64,000 bases of DNA from a virus. The translations under genes and the position numbers were made by a program. The stretch covers positions 1 through 64,000 of the IMG/VR virus record IMGVR_UViG_3300032249_000574; one strand, written 5' to 3'. Position 1 is the stretch's first letter; each line of letters begins with the position of its first letter. Under the pieces are notes generated by a model. The model saw nothing but the letters and a program-made list of their open reading frames with translations. It did not search any database and was not told the origin of the DNA. Positions 58,510-64,000 of the stretch are shown piece after piece.

Positions 58510-60765
58510 TTATTTGTTTCTCTGAATGATCCCCAGATAGGAGATCAAAGTTTCTGTGGGTGAAGACTTATACTTCTTCGTCCATTGAGTATCGTTGTTC
58601 CAATGGCTACGGCTAAGCGTAGCCCAACGAACCATCGGCCAACCTCGCAACAAGACATCGGAGTGATGCTTGACTGTGAGTTCGTCGTCTGGTTTGTACG
58701 AGTCGATTGTCTTCTTACTCATTAGCTCTTTCAGTCCATACCTTTCGGGTTGCTGGATGAGATGAGCTAGGCTGATCACTTGGCTCGTATACTTGAAGCC
58801 CAACAACTCAACCATCTTCTTGGCTGGATGTTGGTCTGGAAGATTGGAGACACGGATTGCTGTATGCATCACGCCACCGGGTTTCCAATGGTCGTCATTC
58901 ATCGAGCCGTAGCCGTCGAAGATGGCTCGCTCCTCACCGTTGCACAAGTTGAACTCGAGCCGACGCCAGACTAGTTCGCCCAAGGCTTGGTTGTCCTTGA
59001 ACATACGGGTCATAGCATTCTGCAACGAGGTCTCGAACCAAGAGCCATCGTCGGGTAGCTCCTCGCCTTTCTTCTTGGCTAGAATCCTACCCTTGAATAG
59101 CTTGGCTAGTGTCAACTCCTGTACCAACTTCTTAAGCTGGCGGTTATCTAGGACAGGAGTTGTCGGCTCGAACTTCTCGATCTCAATCCACCAATCATCA
59201 TCGGTGTACTCTCCATCGACTAGCTTCCAATGATCGGACGATTTGCTGGCGTGTCCAGTCAAGTCCATATCCAACTCGAATGTCTTGCCCTTGGTGTGCT
59301 TGGCATTCTTGTCGTAGGACTGACCGCCACCGACCGTATTGGCTGGAGGCTCGGGCAATGTGTTGTAGTCCACATACTTGATCTTGGCTAGCTCCTTGTG
59401 GGTCTTGCACAGATCATCCCAATCCTTCTTGGTCGTGATCACATAGACGGTTGCGTTCTCCTTGATGTGGCCGTTGGCATACGCAAACTTGAGTCTGCCA
59501 GTACGGAAGTGCTTCTTGTCGGGGACAAGGTAGACTTCGACATATCGGTTGACCATAATGGAGTGAGGAGATTCCTGGCGGAGTCTGTTCTTACCCCAGT
59601 TACGCCAACCACATAGCGTCACGGACAAGTCGGGGTGTACAACCTTCGACCCATCCCTCGTCACCATTGGCAGTTCGACGATGCCGTCTACCTTCTGGCC
59701 TTTCCATAGCACCTTGTTCTTGATCTTCTTGAGCAAGTTCTCCATCCGACTATCGTGATGGTAGCTCCGACTCTTGAAGATGTTGGCTTCGATGCAAGCA
59801 TCCCACCAAGTTGGTGCGGACTGGATACGACTCTCGACTACCCGTGCCAAGCTATCGACCACCTTCTTAACCTCGGCGGTCAATCGCTTGACGGTCATCG
59901 GAGTGTACATCAGAGCCTCACGGCTTGGTGCAACTTGTAATCCACCAACCTCGATGTCGAAGGTGATGCCAAGATTAGTGGCTACTCCAAGATCATCGGG
60001 CAACTTGAAGGAGTTGTAGTTGATCGGGTATCTGACATCGCCCATCACAACAAAGGAGTGTGTGTCCTCGTTGGGGTCTGTCATCTGCCAGTTATCTTCC
60101 TTGAGTACTACATGCTCGGGTGCTTGGTTGATGTCCTTGTACTCGTCGGCTGTTGCATTGCTCACCGTGGGTTTGACACGGAAGACATTGAACACCTCGA
60201 CTGCTGTACTTCTGAACCGCTCCACATCGTTGGCCTTGACGGGTAGCTTGACCTCGACGCCGTTGGGTTCGTCCGTCTCGGACTCTTCCAAGGTATCGAA
60301 GGACGGCACACCGAACTCGTCCTTGAAGCATACCAGTACCCACTTCTTACCACCCTTGATGCAGGTGATAGTCCATTGGTCGGTATAGGCTGCGGGGGCT
60401 TTACAGCCCAAGCCGAAGCCACCCGTGTACTCGTTGCTCGTGGACTTGTATTCACCCGACGAGCCATAGCTTGCCATCAGCTTGCCGAACTCGTCGATGT
60501 CTAAGCCTAGTCCCTCATCCTTGATAATGAAGGTCGGCCCAGAAGTGCTTGGAAATGTCACCTTGATTGGCGACTTGTTTCCGCTTGCCTTGTGGGACTC
60601 GTTGGCGTTCACGGACAGCTCTCTTATAACCGCCTTGATTGGGTCTGCATACAGACCCGACAAGATGCCCATTATGTGGGCTCGGTTTGCCAGATTGACT
60701 GTGAACTGTGCCCTCTTGCCCAGAGTCTTGGCCACAGGGTTGAATCTTGACTGCGTTGTGATCAT
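58510..60765 (-). CDS. rIIA: rIIA-like protein with GHKL ATPase domain
   Basis: 751 aa. The front has the GHKL (histidine kinase/Hsp90-type) ATP site: VIRELSVNANESHKA (N box) near 47-61, DEGLGLDIDEFG (G1) near 83-94, and GGFGLGCKAPAAY (G2) near 116-128. This matches rIIA proteins, which carry an Hsp90-like ATPase and a long C-terminal part. AAGGAGAAAATAA is a strong ribosome site. The 15 bases CCTAACAAAAAAGGA before it also precede the lone minus-strand gene at 48.9 kb. The full ATP site suggests an active protein. Confidence 0.92.
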   Translation of the reverse strand: MITTQSRFNPVAKTLGKRAQFTVNLANRAHIMGILSGLYADPIKAVIRELSVNANESHKASGNKSPIKVTFPSTSGPTFIIKDEGLGLDIDEFGKLMASYGSSGEYKSTSNEYTGGFGLGCKAPAAYTDQWTITCIKGGKKWVLVCFKDEFGVPSFDTLEESETDEPNGVEVKLPVKANDVERFRSTAVEVFNVFRVKPTVSNATADEYKDINQAPEHVVLKEDNWQMTDPNEDTHSFVVMGDVRYPINYNSFKLPDDLGVATNLGITFDIEVGGLQVAPSREALMYTPMTVKRLTAEVKKVVDSLARVVESRIQSAPTWWDACIEANIFKSRSYHHDSRMENLLKKIKNKVLWKGQKVDGIVELPMVTRDGSKVVHPDLSVTLCGWRNWGKNRLRQESPHSIMVNRYVEVYLVPDKKHFRTGRLKFAYANGHIKENATVYVITTKKDWDDLCKTHKELAKIKYVDYNTLPEPPANTVGGGQSYDKNAKHTKGKTFELDMDLTGHASKSSDHWKLVDGEYTDDDWWIEIEKFEPTTPVLDNRQLKKLVQELTLAKLFKGRILAKKKGEELPDDGSWFETSLQNAMTRMFKDNQALGELVWRRLEFNLCNGEERAIFDGYGSMNDDHWKPGGVMHTAIRVSNLPDQHPAKKMVELLGFKYTSQVISLAHLIQQPERYGLKELMSKKTIDSYKPDDELTVKHHSDVLLRGWPMVRWATLSRSHWNNDTQWTKKYKSSPTETLISYLGIIQRNK

Positions 60766-60946
60766 TTATTTTCTCCTTTTTTGTTAGGGTGACAGACCAA
60801 ACTGTATGGTCGTCGTAGAAGGCTGTGTCTAATGCTTCTTGTAAGTTGTGGTAGAAAAGCCGACCGACTAGCACATTGTCTTTGTCGAACAATGCGTAGC
60901 AGTCCCAGTCCTTAATACCAGCGTGTACCTTTACTCCCTCGCTCAT
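60515..60946 (-). CDS. Hypothetical protein overlapping the rIIA start (143 aa)
   Basis: The first ~60 residues (AGIKDWDCYALFDKDNVLVG, then YHNLQEALDTAFYDD) look like a real small alpha/beta domain and start with an ATGA overlap. The frame then runs 251 bases into rIIA in another frame, where it becomes Arg/Gln-rich and shadow-like. Either the stop has been lost or the overlap is genuine. The N-terminal portion is credible; the rest is doubtful. Confidence 0.5.
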   Translation of the reverse strand: MSEGVKVHAGIKDWDCYALFDKDNVLVGRLFYHNLQEALDTAFYDDHTVWSVTLTKKEKINDHNAVKIQPCGQDSGQEGTVHSQSGKPSPHNGHLVGSVCRPNQGGYKRAVRERQRVPQGKRKQVANQGDISKHFWADLHYQG

Positions 60947-61263
60947 CCGAGTGTTGGGAGTAGGCTGGATAAGAACTTGGGGAAGGACTTCTCCACCTTA
61001 CAGTTGCTCACCAAGGACTCTGCATCGTGGATACCACGAGCCTTGAGTTCCCCGATCAGCTTGGTCATTGAGATGTCAGACCTCGAGCCTTGGCTGGCCG
61101 TGATCTGCCACTTGATTCCCTGGAAGTGTGTCACTCCCCGTTCCTCAAGTGCCGTCTTGAACACGGGGATGATGCTCTCTCGGAGCTTCTCCGCGTTCAA
61201 CTTGGTCTGGTTGTATTCGCCGAACAAGTCTACTTGTTCCGCTGTATATATTAGTTTGCTCAT
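60943..61263 (-). CDS. Hypothetical helical protein (106 aa)
   Basis: Not recognised. Mostly helical, with Lys/Ser-rich end. GGAGG lies at ideal distance before the ATG. The leader CAACCAATAAAAG recurs before the gene at 63436. A CTATGTG-TTAC-CACATAG hairpin at 61286-61303 precedes it. Confidence 0.7.
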   Translation of the reverse strand: MSKLIYTAEQVDLFGEYNQTKLNAEKLRESIIPVFKTALEERGVTHFQGIKWQITASQGSRSDISMTKLIGELKARGIHDAESLVSNCKVEKSFPKFLSSLLPTLG

Positions 61264-61285
61264 TGTGTCCTCCTTTTATTGGTTG

Positions 61286-61303
61286 CTATGTGTTACCACA
61301 TAG
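61286..61303 (-). promoter_or_regulatory. Perfect 7-bp hairpin across a stop codon
   Basis: CTATGTG and CACATAG with a four-base loop. The loop holds the stop of the 61293-61559 gene. There is no T run, so it is unlikely to terminate. It could block or pace the ribosome before the next GGAGG site, or protect the mRNA. Confidence 0.45.
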
Positions 61304-61559
61304 ATTCTTCAGCCCGCATAGACGCCACCTCACCGATGACTTCTTCAGCGGTTCGTTTCAAATCCTCGGGGATAACCTCGAGGTCACCCACCATAAGATT
61401 CTTAAACTCTACATCGTCGGTCACATAGGAATAAACATGATCGCTGTATCCACTCGGCCCGATGTCTTGCTTCGACATCGTGACGGTCACATCAGCGGAT
61501 GCACAATACTCCTGATCGTTGTGAGTGAACTCGACTTCTACATTATTTTCCCAAGTCAT
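61293..61559 (-). CDS. Hypothetical acidic protein (88 aa)
   Basis: Not recognised. An acidic beta-sheet-like protein (VEVEFTHNDQEYCASADVTV). The ATG at 61559 follows GAGGAAGAAATT and overlaps the previous stop as ATGA. A longer frame from 61697 would overlap two other genes and is rejected. Confidence 0.65.
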   Translation of the reverse strand: MTWENNVEVEFTHNDQEYCASADVTVTMSKQDIGPSGYSDHVYSYVTDDVEFKNLMVGDLEVIPEDLKRTAEEVIGEVASMRAEESMW

Positions 61560-61663
61560 AATTTCTTCCTCTTTCTTTGTTGTTTCTTTGCGAGTTGAAC
61601 TAGAATCTCGCCGAGAGTATCCAAGATATCTCGACTGAGCCGTCGCTGTTTGGCCTTGGTCAT
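61556..61663 (-). CDS. Very small basic helical peptide (35 aa)
   Basis: MTKAKQRRLSRDILDTLGEI and a Lys/Arg-rich end (KKQQRKRKKL). It joins its neighbours by ATGA overlaps at both ends, the main argument that it is real. A short amphipathic basic helix like this could bind a host protein or nucleic acid. Confidence 0.6.
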   Translation of the reverse strand: MTKAKQRRLSRDILDTLGEILVQLAKKQQRKRKKL

Positions 61664-61911
61664 ATATCAAACTCCATCTGCTGGGCGACTGGTTCAATCT
61701 GATAGCCGTATGCCCAGTTGCCAGACGCTAGGTCGAACACGCACCCACCCTTCTCGGCCACGGGTATGGATTCCACGGGGTCACCATACTTGCCGCCGTC
61801 CGGGCACTTGTCGATGTTCACCACCTTGGTCTGCTTCCAGCCATCAGTTCCGAACGAACCCCGCCACCAGACGAGGTCACCTTTTCGGATTGTCATTGGT
61901 TTGAGTGTCAT
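61660..61911 (-). CDS. Hypothetical protein with Trp-rich beta fold (83 aa)
   Basis: Not recognised. The front (IRKGDLVWWRGSFGTDGWKQ) suggests a small beta-barrel of the SH3/KOW type. The start at 61911 overlaps the upstream stop as ATGA; a Met at 61941 would lie inside the previous gene. Confidence 0.65.
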   Translation of the reverse strand: MTLKPMTIRKGDLVWWRGSFGTDGWKQTKVVNIDKCPDGGKYGDPVESIPVAEKGGCVFDLASGNWAYGYQIEPVAQQMEFDI

Positions 61912-62096
61912 TTCACCTCCACAAACTCGGCAATCCCGCAACGGTTTCCGTTAAGGTCGACGAGTTTTTCGGGGACGAACCCAGAGGCCATCGAGTCGGA
62001 TACTTCACCGAGGATTCTGGATATCTCGGCAAACATTCCGTTCTCCTCAAAGGCTTGGTTGCCCGTCTGAATTTCGATCTTGAACTTGTGTTTCAT
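61908..62096 (-). CDS. Small protein, paralogue A (62 aa)
   Basis: FKIEIQTGNQAF, then EISRILGEVSDSMASGF and LVDLNGNRCGIAEF. The same order of strand, helix and 'DxNGNxxGxxxF' is found in the gene at 62187-62420, so the two are tandem paralogues. AAGGAGGATAACA is a strong ribosome site. Such strand-helix-strand mini-domains recur in phage early regions without known roles. Confidence 0.7.
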   Translation of the reverse strand: MKHKFKIEIQTGNQAFEENGMFAEISRILGEVSDSMASGFVPEKLVDLNGNRCGIAEFVEVK

Positions 62097-62190
62097 TGTT
62101 ATCCTCCTTTTGGTATTCGACCAGCACGGAGTATAGAACCTCCTGCCAGTCGTCGATTGCTTTGTCCATCTTTGATTTGGGGTGCTTCAC
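62047..62190 (-). CDS. Possible small protein from GTG (47 aa)
   Basis: GTG overlaps the upstream stop as GTGA and gives MKHPKSKMDKAIDDWQEVLY with a polar end; an internal ATG at residue 8 is a second option. It fills the gap between the two paralogues, then runs 50 bases into the next gene in another frame. The helix reads well, but the overlap weakens the case. Confidence 0.4.
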   Translation of the reverse strand: MKHPKSKMDKAIDDWQEVLYSVLVEYQKEDNNETQVQDRNSDGQPSL

Positions 62191-62420
62191 CGCTTGGCCT
62201 TCTTCTTAGGCACAGTCACGATGCGTTGTTCAATTCCAGCGTCGATAAAGTCGGTTGCCCCGACTGTATTTCCGTTGCTGTCCTTGAGCGTCACGCACAC
62301 AAACTCTTTGTGCATATCGTTGACGAGCCCTTGGAATATCCTAGCCAACTCTGGCCAAGGTGTGGGCTGGAAAGCATCGCCTCCCACCTTCACCTCGACT
62401 TTGAATACTGCTTCACTCAT
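62187..62420 (-). CDS. Small protein, paralogue B (77 aa)
   Basis: FKVEVKVGGDAF, then ELARIFQGLVNDMHKEF and LKDSNGNTVGATDF align with the 62-aa paralogue downstream. This copy has an extra basic tail (RIVTVPKKKAKR). AAGGAGGAGTTGACCT precedes its ATG, which overlaps the previous stop. Tail gain and sequence drift suggest separate roles. Confidence 0.7.
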   Translation of the reverse strand: MSEAVFKVEVKVGGDAFQPTPWPELARIFQGLVNDMHKEFVCVTLKDSNGNTVGATDFIDAGIEQRIVTVPKKKAKR

Positions 62421-62542
62421 AGGTCAACTCCTCCTTTCTTTAATAGCCAAACTGCTCCGAAGCTAAGTAGGATGCACGGCACGAGCCATTGGCCGATCTT
62501 CCAGAACACGAGTGCCAGGAATACGGCGTTCTCGACTGTCAT
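62417..62542 (-). CDS. Very small membrane protein (41 aa)
   Basis: MTVENAVFLALVFWKIGQWL then VPCILLSFGAVWLLKKGGVDL: one or two short hydrophobic segments ending in a basic patch. ATGA overlaps at both ends support it. Its size and form resemble small phage membrane effectors; the target is unknown. Confidence 0.6.
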   Translation of the reverse strand: MTVENAVFLALVFWKIGQWLVPCILLSFGAVWLLKKGGVDL

Positions 62543-62769
62543 TTACGCCTACCTACTTGGATGTTGGAGTTGCGGTTCTCGAACCTCGTCCGATGGTACC
62601 GCTTCTCCACGACTGCTTCGATGATGGCTTCGCAAGCACGATGAAACCTCTTGGACTTCCGTGCCACATCGCCTCGGACGCATCGCACGTCCACGCTGTC
62701 CCGTCTGCCCGTTAGTTTGTCCCAATCTTGGGGACGCTCCATTGGATTCAATATGATGTCGTCTTGCAT
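62539..62769 (-). CDS. Hypothetical basic protein (76 aa)
   Basis: Not recognised. Arg-rich (VRGDVARKSKRFHRACEAII) and mostly helical, so DNA or RNA binding is possible. It overlaps the previous gene by 22 bases and the next by four. Confidence 0.6.
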   Translation of the reverse strand: MQDDIILNPMERPQDWDKLTGRRDSVDVRCVRGDVARKSKRFHRACEAIIEAVVEKRYHRTRFENRNSNIQVGRRK

Positions 62770-62960
62770 ATACCTCCCATTTCTTCATAGGTCTCGCCTG
62801 CCAGAGCCAAGAAGTCATCCGACCTCTTTCTTGTTAGCTTGCAAGCCAGACCCAGAGCTTGTTGAGTAGCATCTGACTCGTCCTTGGCGTGGACACACAC
62901 GGCCATACGACCGAATGGATTTTTCCACGACCAGACGAATACTCTGTATTCTTTTTGCAT
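62748..62960 (-). CDS. Hypothetical small alpha/beta protein (70 aa)
   Basis: Not recognised. YRVFVWSWKNPFGRMAVCVH followed by a helix with ESDATQQALGLACKLT. This beta-hairpin then helix plan ('...DEDATxxALxxA') is frequent in phage early proteins. No catalytic residues stand out. Confidence 0.65.
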   Translation of the reverse strand: MQKEYRVFVWSWKNPFGRMAVCVHAKDESDATQQALGLACKLTRKRSDDFLALAGETYEEMGGICKTTSY

Positions 62961-62969
62961 ATAGGCTTT

Positions 62970-63209
62970 CTATACAGCCCGCCCGCCTGCGAAAAGAACA
63001 TTCCGCAGGATGGATTGCTGACCTTTACGATTGGTAATCTTCTTGTGTCTCTCGAAGTCTTCTGGATTCCGAAAGATTTGAATAGTCCCGCCCGTCTTGT
63101 GGTCGAAGACCAGCGAACCCCGATAACGTGGGGTTTCCACGCTACGGGGAACGCTGACCTTCCTACCGATTGGAAACGGGGGGATTCTGCTTACGACTGA
63201 GGCTTCCAC
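62970..63209 (-). CDS. Hypothetical basic protein (79 aa)
   Basis: Not recognised. Pro/Arg-rich front (RIPPFPIGRKVSVPRSVETP) and a charged middle (FRNPEDFERHKKITNRKGQQ). It overlaps the upstream gene by 19 bases. Function unknown. Confidence 0.6.
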   Translation of the reverse strand: MEASVVSRIPPFPIGRKVSVPRSVETPRYRGSLVFDHKTGGTIQIFRNPEDFERHKKITNRKGQQSILRNVLFAGGRAV

Positions 63210-63436
63210 GTCACCGAGAGCTTATCCAGCTCGGCTTGGGAAACATCCTCGTATCGAATCTTCACTCCGAAGTCCGAGGCACGGGCATTGACCATCCGCA
63301 GGTCAGCGTTGAACTCCCGCTTGGCCTGCTCGATGGCGAACTTGGGGTTGCGGTTGGCAGAACCTACATAGCCAGACTTGTTGAGTCTCGCAGAGTATGT
63401 TCCATTGGAATTGCATATGATAGTATGCTCTTTCAT
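63191..63436 (-). CDS. Hypothetical small protein (81 aa)
   Basis: Not recognised. It reads strand-helix-strand (FAIEQAKREFNADLRMVNAR, then IRYEDVSQAELDKL). The ATG at 63436 has GAGG at good spacing; a GTG two codons earlier overlaps that site. The CAACCAATAAAAG leader is shared with the 61263 gene. Confidence 0.65.
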   Translation of the reverse strand: MKEHTIICNSNGTYSARLNKSGYVGSANRNPKFAIEQAKREFNADLRMVNARASDFGVKIRYEDVSQAELDKLSVTWKPQS

Positions 63437-63497
63437 TGTCACCTCTTTCTTTTATTGGTTGTTGTATGTTATCCCATCATCATCCGATGAAGGGTGG

Positions 63498-63520
63498 ATA
63501 GTCCTAGGATGTAGGACTAT
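63498..63520. promoter_or_regulatory. 8-bp perfect inverted repeat between early genes
   Basis: ATAGTCCT and AGGACTAT with a seven-base loop, in the 90-base gap between two leftward genes. There is no T run on either strand. It may be an operator or an mRNA stability hairpin rather than a terminator. Confidence 0.45.
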
Positions 63521-63527
63521 GCACCGT

Positions 63528-63671
63528 TCACCGATCATATCGGACTATGGACGCATCGTCTCGGTCTTCGCTCCACCCCTTCTCACGAAGGAATGATTCA
63601 GCTCGTTCGAGATTCTCGAACCTACCGACTATGTATCCCTTGCGAACCACGAACCATATTCGTTTATGCAT
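63528..63671 (-). CDS. Small protein, first gene of the right early arm (47 aa)
   Basis: MHKRIWFVVRKGYIVGRFEN, then LERAESFLREKGW and a short strand. AAAGGAAAACACA gives a good start. It is the first leftward gene after the divergent junction, so it should be among the earliest transcripts. The 'F.N...A..FL..KGW' core is like other mini-domains in this arm. Confidence 0.65.
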   Translation of the reverse strand: MHKRIWFVVRKGYIVGRFENLERAESFLREKGWSEDRDDASIVRYDR

Positions 63672-63704
63672 TGTGTTTTCCTTTCATTGGGTTATATACT
63701 GCTT
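63672..63704. promoter_or_regulatory. Divergent junction before the terS-like gene
   Basis: Only 33 bases lie between the two starts. On the plus strand TTGTGT (63671-63676) and TATACT (63695-63700) are 18 bases apart, a plausible but very close promoter for the terminase small subunit-like gene. On the minus strand TATATAACC lies close to the early gene. As at 12.2 kb, the AT-rich core is tiny and shared. Confidence 0.4.
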
Positions 63705-64000
63705 GTGCCTAAGAAGTTAGACATCGACTGGAAAGCTATTGAGGGGATGTATATGATGGGGATGCAACCCGAAGTTATATGTTCTACATATAGGATTAAC
63801 AACCATACACTTACATCGAAGATTGTGAGGGGTGGATGGAAAGGCAAAAAGGATGCATTACTTGCACGAAAAGAAGTCGTGGTGCAAGAGGCTCGCACTC
63901 GAATGGTCGCTAATGCGGGGACTGCGTACCAAGAGAGGCTGACAAAGCATGTCGAGGCTGGGCTCGCCGTTCTCGACGAGAATCTGCCCACCACCCGCCC
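63705..64000 (+). CDS. terS: Terminase small subunit-like protein, cut by the window end
   Basis: The visible 98 residues begin KKLDIDWKAIEGMYMMGMQP then EVICSTYRINNHTLTSKIV, a helix-turn-helix of the type at the front of terminase small subunits, and continue into a charged helix (RKEVVVQEARTRMVANAGTA) that would form the ring. The GTG at 63705 has no ribosome site; an ATG at about codon 15, after GAGGGG, is possible but would break the DNA-binding helices. It runs off the right edge. Small terminases bind the packaging site, which may therefore be close. A different phage DNA-binding protein is not excluded. Confidence 0.6.
   Translation, partial: MPKKLDIDWKAIEGMYMMGMQPEVICSTYRINNHTLTSKIVRGGWKGKKDALLARKEVVVQEARTRMVANAGTAYQERLTKHVEAGLAVLDENLPTTR

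Noticed and set aside
1-64000. Integrase, lysogeny repressor or attachment site
   Set aside because: No tyrosine or serine recombinase motif, CI/Cro-type repressor pair, or tRNA gene was noticed. The gene set is that of a lytic phage, although genes beyond the window cannot be excluded.

Overview
The window is most of the genome of a double-stranded DNA bacteriophage. It has a large terminase, portal, scaffold-like protein, major capsid protein, a nozzle-like tail protein, ejection proteins and lysis genes. No tape measure, tail tube, sheath or integrase is recognisable, so a short-tailed lytic (podovirus-like) phage is the best reading. Two putative outer-membrane lipoproteins, one shaped like a one-piece spanin, point to a Gram-negative host. 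Most genes have good Shine-Dalgarno sites and many neighbours overlap as ATGA. The host genus cannot be read from the sequence.

Layout. (1) 55-12188, minus strand: replication and recombination arm, read leftwards from a short divergent junction at 12.2 kb. It encodes a RuvC-like resolvase, an SF2 helicase, a Cas4/RecB-like nuclease, an abundant-looking 249-aa protein followed by a terminator, many small proteins, a secreted 3D-domain protein, a family A DNA polymerase, a primase-helicase, a UPF0489-like protein and an FkbM methyltransferase. (2) 12238-51852, plus strand: late morphogenesis and lysis operon. In order it holds terL, portal, scaffold-like protein, two glycosyltransferases with an FkbM methyltransferase between them, a virion protein, the major capsid protein with an attenuator-like terminator, small virion proteins, a leucine-rich-repeat adhesin, a holin/spanin/CHAP lysis block, tail nozzle, a series of tail-fibre modules, a duplicated connector, three ejection proteins ending in a 3002-aa giant, a cluster of very small basic proteins and a GH24 lysozyme. 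(3) 51836-63671, minus strand: second early arm with dozens of tightly coupled small genes, two paralogous cytosine-methyltransferase-like proteins, a GP88-family protein and rIIA/rIIB homologues. (4) 63705-64000, plus strand: the start of a terminase small subunit-like gene, cut by the window edge.

The most striking feature is inside the 3002-aa giant protein. Residues ~1367-1440 and ~1568-1640 read like sigma-70 regions 2 and 4, each next to a 'SFDAP' or 'SYDEPLE' segment typical of sigma factors. The protein sits where podoviruses encode proteins ejected into the cell, and no phage RNA polymerase is visible. A working hypothesis is that the virion delivers a sigma-like domain that redirects host RNA polymerase to early promoters, a different solution to the problem N4 solves with a virion RNA polymerase.

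Other distinctive traits are the sugar-decoration island inside the head operon, the nearly identical 69-bp LRR repeats in a tail-region adhesin, the one-piece spanin candidate, repeated leader sequences in front of unrelated genes, and tandem paralogues in the small-gene arm.
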